Source: an uncultured Devosia sp. (GTDB taxonomy: Bacteria; Pseudomonadota; Alphaproteobacteria; Rhizobiales; Devosiaceae). From it: DNA of 6,826 nt. How positions within the stretch are numbered: position 1 is the first letter of the stretch; each line of letters begins with the position of its first letter. The notes beneath the pieces are model-generated. The model had not been told where the DNA came from, made no database searches, and saw only the letters and a program-made list of their open reading frames with translations. The stretch spans positions 1 through 6,826 of the forward strand of contig CAKTFF010000111.1 in the NCBI GenBank assembly GCA_934553185.1. Direction: 5' to 3'. This document shows positions 1 to 5,518 of this stretch, in pieces. The translations under genes were made by a program, and so were the position numbers.

Positions 1-1233
1 GCCTTCTTCGGTGTTTTCGGCGGCTGGGCTGCCCTGGCCCCCCTTTCGAGTGGCGCCCTGGCCAGCGGCGTCGTCAGTCCCGATACGAGCCGCAAGGTCA
101 TCCAGCATCTTGAAGGCGGCATCATCCGCGAAGTGATGGTGCGCGAAGGCCAGAGCGTCAAAGCTGGTGACGTGCTGATGGTGCTCGAGTCGGTGCGCAC
201 CCAGGCGCTGTTTTCAGCCCGGCGCGAGCAGTGGCTTCGCCTCCAGATCATGCGCGCGCGCCTTGAAGCGCATGTGCTTGATCTTGAGACCATGCCTCTG
301 CCAGCCGAAGTCGCAGAGGCGACCGATCCCGCCATTCTCGATTTCGTGCGCACTCAGCAGCGCCTCTTCGACATCCGCCGCACCACGCAGCTGCAGCAGG
401 AAGCCATTTTCGAGCGCCAGATCGAGCAGCAGCAAAGTGAAGTACAAGCCGTCGAGGCCGAGAACGCCGGCCTGCTCAGCCAGTCCGACGTCATCGGCCA
501 GGAGCTCGTCGACAAGACCAACCTACTTGAGCAGCAGCTGATTTCGCGTTCGGAAGTACAGGCTCTGCAGCGCGAACAGGCCCGCCTCCAATCTGCCATT
601 GCCGCCAACCGCTCGCGCATCGCCCGCGTTGGCCAGAGCATTGAGGAAACCCGGCTGTCGATCCTACAGGCCCAGGAAGCCTTCCAGGATCAGCTGGCGC
701 TCGAAAGCACCGACGTCAACAACCAGATCGCCCAGATCAACGAGGAAATGGTATCCACCGGCGACGCCATCAACCGCCTCAGCATCACCAGCCCGGTCGA
801 CGGCACCGTGCTCAACCTGCGCAACCAGACGCCTGGTGGCGTGGTGCGTGCTGGCGAGCCGATCATGGATATCGTGCCGCTCGGCGATGACATGATCATC
901 CTGGCCAAACTGGCGCCGCGCGACATCGACCTGGTCACCATTGGCATGCAGGCCCATGTGTCGCTGACGCCCTTTTCCTCCAGCAGCAATCTGCCGCTCA
1001 ATGGCGAAGTCGTGCAGATCGCGGCCGACAGTTCCATGGATGAGCTGACGCGCCAATACTACTATCAGGTGCGTGTCCGCGTGCCGCTGACCGAGCTGGC
1101 CAAGCACCCCAACATGTATATGAGCCCTGGCATGCCCGCCGATGTCACCGTGGTCACCGGCAAGCGCACGATGCTGCAATATCTCGGTGAGCCGCTGCTC
1201 CGCTCCATCCGCAACGCCTTCGTTTACGACTGA
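1..1233 (+). CDS. HlyD/PrtE-family type I secretion periplasmic adaptor (5'-truncated)
   Basis: The reading frame is open from base 1, so the gene begins left of the window; 410 residues are visible before TGA. It is the membrane fusion subunit that links an inner-membrane ABC exporter to a TolC-type outer-membrane channel, forming a one-step export path for unfolded proteins. The first visible residues (FFGVFGGWAALAPLSSGA) are the end of the N-terminal membrane anchor. Then comes the first lipoyl half (visible residues about 32-63, with QHLEGGII and VREGQSVKAGD), a long Gln/Glu-rich coiled-coil hairpin (about 105-258), the second lipoyl half (SPVDGTV at 264-270), and a beta-barrel ending in the family hallmark PGMPADV (376-382) and a C-terminal amphipathic tail. 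The family is usually about 430-450 residues, so only some 20-40 are missing. The ABC ATPase partner is expected just upstream. The substrate cannot be told from the sequence. Confidence 0.95.
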   Translation, partial: AFFGVFGGWAALAPLSSGALASGVVSPDTSRKVIQHLEGGIIREVMVREGQSVKAGDVLMVLESVRTQALFSARREQWLRLQIMRARLEAHVLDLETMPLPAEVAEATDPAILDFVRTQQRLFDIRRTTQLQQEAIFERQIEQQQSEVQAVEAENAGLLSQSDVIGQELVDKTNLLEQQLISRSEVQALQREQARLQSAIAANRSRIARVGQSIEETRLSILQAQEAFQDQLALESTDVNNQIAQINEEMVSTGDAINRLSITSPVDGTVLNLRNQTPGGVVRAGEPIMDIVPLGDDMIILAKLAPRDIDLVTIGMQAHVSLTPFSSSSNLPLNGEVVQIAADSSMDELTRQYYYQVRVRVPLTELAKHPNMYMSPGMPADVTVVTGKRTMLQYLGEPLLRSIRNAFVYD

Positions 1234-1253
1234 CCAAAAGCGCAGTCGCCAAG

Positions 1254-2456
1254 CTAGGCGGCCGGCAGCGCGATCTGTTCTTCTGGATCGACCAGCCCCG
1301 GCCGGTCGCCTGCATCGCGGGCAAAGGCAGCCATCACGCCGCGCGCCGCCTTGCGGGCCAAGAGGATATTCTGCTCCCCCAGATAGGCGAAGGCTTCTTC
1401 GAGATCGGGCGGAATGACGCCGTCATGCTCGGCGATCAGTTCCTCGGTCAAGGCCGTGACCACATAGTGCCGCGCGGCCGCATCGTCGGCCAGGTCGGCT
1501 GCGCGGGCATGCAGCACCAGCCGAACAAGCAGGTTACGCACCCCCTGCCCCAACCCGCATCGCGCCAACAGCGCGTTCAGCGCCGGCCGGCTGCCTTTTT
1601 CCAGAATCGTGAAGACTTTTGAGCGCGGCGTCTGCGCGAGTTCGGCCACGCAGCCGGCAAAAAACATCACATGCCCGCTGACCACGGCATGAAGCAGGAT
1701 GCGCGTATTGATGCGATCTGAAAGGATCAGCGTTGACGCATAGTCTTCGGCCTCGTGCCGCTCCGCTTCCCGTTCCCCGATCAGCGACAGGGCCGTATCG
1801 CAGCTGTTGCGCATGATGCGGTCAAGCCGTTCCGGCGCCACGGCACCCTTGACGATCCGCATATTGCGCAGCGCCTCGCCAGCCTTGTGCACCAGCAGCA
1901 GCCGCGCTGTTGCCGGCAGGTCGGGCCGCCCCAGCAAGGCGCCGCGCACCGCCGCCTTATCGCCCTGCGTTTCCGCGAGCGTGCCGAGCACCTTGTCGCC
2001 CACCGGCACATCATGGCGCTTCAGCATGCGCAGCGTCACCGCATCCACCCCGTGCGCGATAATGGCCGCGGCCAGCCTTGTGCTGATCGTTGTGCGCTGG
2101 CTCGCGGCCAGCAGCATGGTCGTGTCGAACGAGGTCATCAGGCCCAGCAGGTCTGCGTCGATCAGCACGGGAGAATACTGCACCACGGCACGCGCGATGA
2201 TCGCGCTGTCATGCAGCAGGGCCAGCATGATCGGCCGGGGGGCGTCTTTGGAATGGAGGAGGCCATAGGCCAGTGCGGCCCGCACCTTGACGGATGGATC
2301 GTCGAGAAAGCCGATCAGCGCGGCATAAAGGGCTGCGTGTTCATCGGCCGGGCCGGCCATGTTGAGATAGGCTCGGGCGGCCAAGTGAGCGGCGCTGCCG
2401 CGGTCCTCGCTATCGCTTGAGCCCGAAAGCTTCTCGAAGTTCTGATACGCAACCAT
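1254..2456 (-). CDS. DUF2336 domain protein, HEAT-like helical repeats
   Basis: A 400-residue, soluble, helix-rich protein with no signal peptide or membrane span. The N-terminal half carries HEAT-like helical pairs typical of DUF2336: FLDDPSVKVRAALAYGL (about 50-66) followed by LLHDSAIIARAVVQYSP (about 80-96) and VLIDADLLGL. Further helical pairs run to about residue 190, and the C-terminal half is again mostly helical. The family is found mostly in alphaproteobacteria and has no established biochemical function; a scaffold or protein-interaction role is inferred from the fold. The frame extends to a TTG at 2492, but the ATG at 2456 is preferred because GGAGAG lies four bases upstream of it. 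A near-CtrA site lies about 40-55 bases upstream. The gene ends 20 bases from the convergent secretion gene, with no convincing terminator between. Confidence 0.88.
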   Translation of the reverse strand: MVAYQNFEKLSGSSDSEDRGSAAHLAARAYLNMAGPADEHAALYAALIGFLDDPSVKVRAALAYGLLHSKDAPRPIMLALLHDSAIIARAVVQYSPVLIDADLLGLMTSFDTTMLLAASQRTTISTRLAAAIIAHGVDAVTLRMLKRHDVPVGDKVLGTLAETQGDKAAVRGALLGRPDLPATARLLLVHKAGEALRNMRIVKGAVAPERLDRIMRNSCDTALSLIGEREAERHEAEDYASTLILSDRINTRILLHAVVSGHVMFFAGCVAELAQTPRSKVFTILEKGSRPALNALLARCGLGQGVRNLLVRLVLHARAADLADDAAARHYVVTALTEELIAEHDGVIPPDLEEAFAYLGEQNILLARKAARGVMAAFARDAGDRPGLVDPEEQIALPAA

Positions 2457-2460
2457 ACAA

Positions 2461-2466
2461 CTCTCC
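2461..2466 (-). promoter_or_regulatory. Shine-Dalgarno of the DUF2336 gene
   Basis: On the minus strand this reads GGAGAG, followed by TTGT and then ATG at 2456. It decides the start in favour of this ATG over the upstream in-frame TTG at 2492. Confidence 0.7.
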
Positions 2467-2495
2467 GCTGGCCAGGAGAGAGTATCGCGCAAGAT

Positions 2496-2511
2496 TTAAG
2501 GAACGGTTCAC
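2496..2511. promoter_or_regulatory. Candidate CtrA-binding site upstream of DUF2336 gene
   Basis: The plus strand reads TTAA, then GGAACGG, then TTCAC. The alphaproteobacterial CtrA consensus is TTAA-N7-TTAAC, so spacing is exact and one base differs (C for A). It lies about 40-55 bases upstream of the DUF2336 start, in the position expected for a promoter element. A very similar candidate lies upstream of the transglycosylase gene. Binding is inferred only. Confidence 0.4.
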
Positions 2512-2528
2512 CATAAGGCGTGCCGTTC
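2501..2528. repeat. Inverted repeat GAACGG / CCGTTC
   Basis: Perfect 6-bp arms (2501-2506 and 2523-2528) are separated by 16 bases, giving arm centres 22 bp apart, about two helical turns. It overlaps the candidate CtrA site in the leader of the DUF2336 gene. It could be an operator or chance; there is no following T tract, so it is unlikely to be an intrinsic terminator for the small gene upstream. Confidence 0.3.
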
Positions 2529-2539
2529 GCCCACCGGTG

Positions 2540-2689
2540 CTATACGGCGGAGAGCACGAAGCTGAACACGGCCGATCCCGCGGTCCAGGCTGCGGCAACG
2601 ACCCCCCAGCCGGTCACTCCAGCGCCGAGCAGGATCCACCCGCGTGGAATGGGAAGTCCTTCGGAATGCTCTGCGGTACGGTGGTGCAT
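2540..2689 (-). CDS. Small single-span membrane protein, unknown function
   Basis: A 49-residue protein that I do not recognise. The N-terminus is polar and His-containing (MHHRTAEHSEGLPIPRG). From about residue 18 to 45 there is one hydrophobic Gly/Ala/Val/Trp-rich segment (starting WILLGAGVTGWGVV) that should span the inner membrane; the protein ends three or four residues later. Reality of the gene is supported by the strong start signal: AGGAGG at 2695-2700 lies five bases from the ATG on the minus strand. The frame continues upstream to a TTG at 2734, but that would make the hairpin and Shine-Dalgarno coding and is less likely. It sits between the transglycosylase (154 bases upstream) and DUF2336 (83 bases downstream), all on the same strand. 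A perfect 8-bp dyad precedes its ribosome site. Confidence 0.65.
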   Translation of the reverse strand: MHHRTAEHSEGLPIPRGWILLGAGVTGWGVVAAAWTAGSAVFSFVLSAV

Positions 2690-2694
2690 ATGGG

Positions 2695-2700
2695 CCTCCT
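2695..2700 (-). promoter_or_regulatory. Perfect Shine-Dalgarno of the small membrane gene
   Basis: The minus strand reads AGGAGG, then GCCCAT, the last base of that spacer falling against the ATG at 2689 (five-base spacing from motif to start). It is a full match to the anti-Shine-Dalgarno core and is the main argument that the 49-residue frame is translated. Confidence 0.7.
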
Positions 2701-2703
2701 CTT

Positions 2704-2728
2704 CACGCGAACCATCTGATTTCGCGTG
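2704..2728. repeat. Perfect 8-bp dyad upstream of small membrane gene
   Basis: CACGCGAA (2704-2711) and TTCGCGTG (2721-2728) are exact reverse complements separated by nine bases. The element lies three bases upstream of the AGGAGG of the small membrane gene. It could be a transcription-factor operator or, in the mRNA, a GC-rich hairpin that limits ribosome access. It is not a terminator for the gene to its right, since no U tract follows. Confidence 0.5.
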
Positions 2729-2763
2729 TCCCAATACACAGCCTCCCCCTTAACGGCGGTCTC

Positions 2764-2818
2764 CGGCAGCCTCTTGCTTTTAGTTCAAATTGTATCGGCT
2801 TTCCGGATGCGGCTGCCG
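2764..2818. repeat. Inverted repeat CGGCAGCC / GGCTGCCG with long spacer
   Basis: Perfect 8-bp arms at 2764-2771 and 2811-2818 enclose a 39-base, comparatively AT-rich centre. It lies in the 154-base gap downstream of the transglycosylase and upstream of the small membrane gene. The centre holds TACAAT on the minus strand (2789-2794), which resembles a -10 box, but no good -35 accompanies it. The function is unknown. Confidence 0.3.
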
Positions 2819-2843
2819 AGCGGGCCTTTTCCTGGCTGTGTGG

Positions 2844-3641
2844 CTATTGAGCATAGAGCTGCGTGAAGAACGCCGCGCCGCCACTTTCCCCATCGGCTGG
2901 CGCAGCGTCGGCTTCGGTCTTGAACAAGCCGGTAAACGACATGTTTGCCGGCGAAAACCGCGATGGCACCGGCGGCAAGGCGACAGGCGCCTCGCCCGCC
3001 ATCTGCTGGGCGGCAAAGGGCGCACTGGCGCCGCCACCCTCGTGCTTGCTCACCAGCACCTGGTAGACCTGGCGGATCGTCCTCGCCTCACCGCCTGAAT
3101 AAAAGATCGCACGATTGGCCGATGCCTGCCGGGGAAACAGGTCTGCTGCAATCTGGTCGGGGTTCTCCAGCCCTGCCGTGAACATGCGCTCGGCGCCCTG
3201 TGCACCCAAAAAATGAGCGATATAAAGCTCACCCGCGCTGGGCATGCGCCCAAAGCGGTTCTTGAGGTAGTCGCCATTGCTCTTGGTGAATGCCGCCGCC
3301 AGGTCCGCGGCCACCTGCGGGTCCTCGCGCAGCTTGAGGATCTCGGCCTTGGACTGCGGATCGCTGACGAAAAAGTCGCCGTCCGAACTCTGCCCGATCT
3401 GCGCGGCGATGTCGCCATATCCTAGCCGCGGACCCTCCTGCTTCATCACCTGCAGCCAGGTACTTTCCAGAAACTGGAACAGCCCCACGGCCGATGACGT
3501 CTGGGCTTTGGCCTGCGGATCAAGGCTGCTCTCGCGAATCGCTGTTTGCAGCAGATAGTCGAAGTCCACCCCGTTCCGGTCGCCGGCCGCGTTGAGCACA
3601 TAGGCCAAGCTTTGCGGAACGGAGATCGGCTGCACGCCCAT
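2844..3641 (-). CDS. Lytic transglycosylase (SLT) domain protein, no signal peptide
   Basis: Peptidoglycan-cleaving SLT-type protein, expected to cut between MurNAc and GlcNAc with formation of 1,6-anhydroMurNAc. In the numbering from the GTG at 3647 (267 residues), the catalytic Glu is E39 in IRESSLDP, followed by the family motif SSAVGLFQFLESTW (51-64). A second conserved block is GELYIAHFLGAQGA (139-152), and FPRQASANRAIFY (171-183) leads into IRQVYQVL. Residues about 200-267 are a low-complexity Ala/Pro/Gly tail. The N-terminus (MPMGVQPISVPQSL) has no hydrophobic signal, which is usual for this alphaproteobacterial subgroup as I remember it; some relatives lie near flagellar genes. An in-frame TAA directly precedes the GTG; the ATG at 3641 is taken as start because AAGAG lies ten bases upstream, but GTG at 3647 is nearly as good. 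A near-CtrA site lies about 50-65 bases upstream. Confidence 0.9.
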   Translation of the reverse strand: MGVQPISVPQSLAYVLNAAGDRNGVDFDYLLQTAIRESSLDPQAKAQTSSAVGLFQFLESTWLQVMKQEGPRLGYGDIAAQIGQSSDGDFFVSDPQSKAEILKLREDPQVAADLAAAFTKSNGDYLKNRFGRMPSAGELYIAHFLGAQGAERMFTAGLENPDQIAADLFPRQASANRAIFYSGGEARTIRQVYQVLVSKHEGGGASAPFAAQQMAGEAPVALPPVPSRFSPANMSFTGLFKTEADAAPADGESGGAAFFTQLYAQ

Positions 3642-3680
3642 CGGCACTTAACTCTTGGATCGGGATCAGCGGACACCCTG

Positions 3681-3720
3681 CCCCCGAAATGCTAACACTC
3701 TGTTAACCATACTTGGGGGG
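3681..3720. repeat. Nested dyad between nitroreductase and transglycosylase
   Basis: Outer arms CCCCC (3681-3685) and GGGGGG (3715-3720) enclose an inner dyad GCTAACA / TGTTAAC (3691-3697 and 3701-3707, one mismatched pair, three-base loop). The inner part coincides with the candidate CtrA site, whose own symmetry explains much of it. In nitroreductase mRNA this could form a stem just past the stop, but no U tract follows. Confidence 0.25.
3692..3707. promoter_or_regulatory. Candidate CtrA-binding site upstream of transglycosylase
   Basis: The plus strand reads CTAA, then CACTCTG, then TTAAC. This matches TTAA-N7-TTAAC with exact spacing and a single mismatch in the first base. It is centred in the 76-base gap between the nitroreductase and the transglycosylase, about 50-65 bases upstream of the latter's start. 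CtrA commonly controls motility, division and cell-wall genes in alphaproteobacteria; regulation here is inferred. Confidence 0.45.
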
Positions 3721-3723
3721 CCA

Positions 3724-4305
3724 TCAAGAACCCTGCCACCACTGCACCTTGTCGGCCAAGGCAGGCCGTGGCCGGTCTTCAATCGTCGTAGTTGGCGTGC
3801 CGATATGGATGAAGCCCACGAAGCGCTCGCCGTCCTTGGCTCCCAGCATCGCCGCTGCAGCCGCGTCGAACGCATACCAGCGCGTCACCCAGCTGGCCGC
3901 AAACCCCAGGGCATGGGCCGCATGCACCAGGTTGAACGCAACATTGCCCGCCGAAATCAACTGCTCGAACTCGGGCACTTTGGGATGCGGCTGCGGCGCG
4001 GAGATGACGCCGATCGTCACCGGCGCAGGCAGAAACCGGTTCCGCTCGATCTCCATCCCTGCCTCGTCCAGCGCCGGCTGGTTCCGCTTGGCGATCTGCG
4101 CCAGCCGCTCTCCGGCCAGGCGCCGGTTGTCACCCTCCAAGACCACCAGCCGCCAGGGCATGATCTTGCCATGGTCCGGCACGCGCAAGCCTATCGCCAG
4201 GATCTGCTCTAATTCATCAGCCGAGGGACCGGGCTCCTGGAGAAAGGCGATGGGCACCGAACGGCGGGTGAGAAAATAGTCGCGCAGGGCAGCATTGGCA
4301 GGCAT
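3724..4305 (-). CDS. Nitroreductase family protein, YdjA-like FMN flavoprotein
   Basis: A 193-residue cytoplasmic NAD(P)H-dependent, FMN-binding oxidoreductase, close in length to E. coli YdjA (183). Motifs of that subfamily are in order: RRS (14-16, FMN phosphate contact), RVPDHGKIMPW (41-51, matching the APDH..QPW block), VPEFEQLISAGN (110-121), GFAASW (134-139) and GFIHIGTP (164-171). Such proteins reduce nitro compounds or quinone-like substrates in vitro; the physiological substrate is not known and cannot be read here. The frame reaches an ATG at 4395, but the preceding 30 residues are unlike the family, while the ATG at 4305 has GGAG eight bases upstream and puts the FMN motif at the normal place. 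It is divergent from the exported-protein gene at 4487. Confidence 0.92.
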   Translation of the reverse strand: MPANAALRDYFLTRRSVPIAFLQEPGPSADELEQILAIGLRVPDHGKIMPWRLVVLEGDNRRLAGERLAQIAKRNQPALDEAGMEIERNRFLPAPVTIGVISAPQPHPKVPEFEQLISAGNVAFNLVHAAHALGFAASWVTRWYAFDAAAAAMLGAKDGERFVGFIHIGTPTTTIEDRPRPALADKVQWWQGS

Positions 4306-4404
4306 GGCTCGGGCTCCGGAAACACGGAAAAGCCTTAACCGCAAACCCAACCACACGCCAGAAGGAGCGACAAATTGGGGAGAGCCTGTTTTCATCCCCT
4401 GGGC

Positions 4405-4417
4405 GCTGTGACACAGC
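4405..4417. repeat. Short dyad GCTGTG-A-CACAGC
   Basis: Perfect 6-bp arms with a single-base centre lie about 70 bases upstream of the start at 4487. It is operator-like in shape. A related TGTG-N4-CACA dyad occurs before the next gene (5466-5477). No regulator can be named. Confidence 0.3.
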
Positions 4418-4477
4418 TTTTCCGTAAATGGCGCCTATGAACACGCCAATGATTCAGCCGACCCGTTGTCGCGCCCC

Positions 4478-4481
4478 GGAG
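4478..4481 (+). promoter_or_regulatory. Shine-Dalgarno deciding the start at 4487
   Basis: GGAG followed by five bases and ATG at 4487. It favours this ATG over the in-frame TTG at 4466, and the signal peptide then begins normally at MRSRF. Confidence 0.65.
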
Positions 4482-4486
4482 ACCAG

Positions 4487-5449
4487 ATGCGTTCGCGTTT
4501 CACCTCAGCCCTGCTGCTCGCGCTGGCTCTGTCCGGCTCCGCGCCATTTGTTGCCGTGCCCACCTGGGCGCAGGAAGCCGAGGGCGAGATGCCTCCTATG
4601 CCGCGCCCCAGGCCTGATCCGGAAAGCGCGCCCGCCGCGCCGCAGGGCACCACCCCGGCAACCAGCGCCATCGACCAAGCAACTTCGGCGCCGCAAACCG
4701 TTGCGCTTTCCGCCCGCATCACGCAGGACGGCGCACCCATTCCCGACGGCATGGTCTGGCGCATCTTCGATACCGAACCCGACGCCACGGGCGAGCTGGC
4801 GCTGGTTGCCAAGTCCGAACTGGGCGCGCCAACCGTTCAGCTGCCCCCGGGCGACTATGTGGTTCACCTCGCCTATGGCCGCGCCCAGACCAGCCAGCCT
4901 CTGTCGGTCACTGTCGGCAGCAATGAACAAGCTTTCGTGCTTGAAGCCGGCGCCCTGCGCCTCAACTCGGCGGTGACCGGCGACGTGGCCATCCCGCCCG
5001 ATCTGCTGCGTTTCGACATCTTCACCGAAGGCGAGGAAAACCAGCAGGCGCTGATCGCCGAGGCATTACGGGCCAACGAAATCGTCACCCTTAATGCCGG
5101 CACCTACCACATCGTCTCCCACTTCGGTTCAATCAACGCCGTGGTGCGCGCCGACCTGCGGGTCGAGCCCGGGCAGTTGACCGACGCCACCCTCTTCCAC
5201 CATGCCAGCCAGGTCAGCTTCAAACTGGTTTCCGAACCCGGCGGCGAGGCCATTGCGGATGTGGAATGGACCGTCAACGCCGAAGACGGCACCACCCTTT
5301 TCACCGAGCTGGGAGCCTTCCCCACCACCGTTCTGGCCGAGGGAGACTATGTTGTTCTCGCCAAGCAGGGCGAGCAGGTGTTCGACCGTGAGTTCCAGGT
5401 CCAGCCGGGTGCCGCGCGCGAATACGAAGTCCTGACCGCCGTTTATTGA
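4487..5449 (+). CDS. Exported protein with three tandem beta-rich repeats
   Basis: A 320-residue protein of unknown function. A Sec signal peptide is clear: basic MRSRF, a hydrophobic stretch to about residue 24, and a cleavage site after TWA (A28|Q29). Residues about 30-70 are a Pro/Ala/Glu-rich linker (PPMPRPRPDPES). The rest is three repeats of about 80-85 residues (about 71-154, 155-240, 241-320). Each has an aromatic strand (VWRIF at 90-94, RFDIF at 175-179, EWTVN at 260-264) and a turn-strand motif L-x-x-G-x-Y-x-[VI]: LPPGDYVV (119-126), LNAGTYHI (202-209) and LAEGDYVV (283-290, with one extra residue before the Gly). The Gly residues are 83 and 81 apart. This resembles Ig-like or carboxypeptidase-regulatory-like beta sandwiches, and similar motifs occur in some alphaproteobacterial VWA proteins, as far as I recall. 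A periplasmic or envelope binding role is inference. There is no Cys, anchor or sorting signal. Confidence 0.85.
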   Translation: MRSRFTSALLLALALSGSAPFVAVPTWAQEAEGEMPPMPRPRPDPESAPAAPQGTTPATSAIDQATSAPQTVALSARITQDGAPIPDGMVWRIFDTEPDATGELALVAKSELGAPTVQLPPGDYVVHLAYGRAQTSQPLSVTVGSNEQAFVLEAGALRLNSAVTGDVAIPPDLLRFDIFTEGEENQQALIAEALRANEIVTLNAGTYHIVSHFGSINAVVRADLRVEPGQLTDATLFHHASQVSFKLVSEPGGEAIADVEWTVNAEDGTTLFTELGAFPTTVLAEGDYVVLAKQGEQVFDREFQVQPGAAREYEVLTAVY

Positions 5450-5518
5450 GGACCTGTTTCGCCCTTGTGGCGACACAGCCGATGCCGCAAATTGCCGCCA
5501 CATGCATGCGAGGGAACA
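5450..5518 (+). other. Intergenic leader between the two exported-protein genes
   Basis: The 69-base gap holds a possible small stem TCGCC-CTTGT-GGCGA (5459-5473) and an alternative TGTG-GCGA-CACA (5466-5477), which are mutually exclusive. AGGGA at 5511-5515 is the ribosome site of the next gene. There is no terminator-like T tract, so read-through from the upstream gene is plausible. Confidence 0.35.

Larger units (their letters stand above)
4306..4486. other. Divergent intergenic region
   Basis: These 181 bases separate the leftward nitroreductase from the rightward exported-protein genes and should hold promoters for both. I see a half CtrA-type motif (CCTTAACC, 4333-4340) with no partner half at the right spacing, and a perfect short dyad at 4405-4417. 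No convincing -35/-10 pair can be assigned by eye. Confidence 0.5.

Noticed and set aside
664..1179. Open frame of 171 codons on the minus strand
   Set aside because: It is antisense to the secretion adaptor, whose lipoyl and PGMP motifs prove the plus-strand frame; the His/Asp-rich product is an artefact.
1228..1260. Bidirectional terminator between the convergent genes
   Set aside because: Only weak stems are present (GACTG/CAGTC with a ten-base loop, CGCC/GGCG), without T tracts on either strand.
1755..2420. Open frame of 221 codons on the plus strand
   Set aside because: It lies fully antisense to the DUF2336 gene, and its product is His/Arg/Gln-rich and domain-free, the usual shadow of GC-rich coding DNA.
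2750..2755. Further CtrA half-sites (TTAAC here, and CCTTAACC at 4333)
   Set aside because: Neither has a second half at the seven-base spacing, so they are expected by chance.
3655..4279. Two overlapping plus-strand frames of 185 and 188 codons
   Set aside because: Both are antisense to the nitroreductase, which has clear FMN-binding motifs; neither has a credible ribosome site or domain.
4306..4395. Upstream ATG extension of the nitroreductase by 30 residues
   Set aside because: The family alignment starts near MPANAALRDYF at 4305, which has its own GGAG; the extension is unlike the family and would run through the divergent promoter region.
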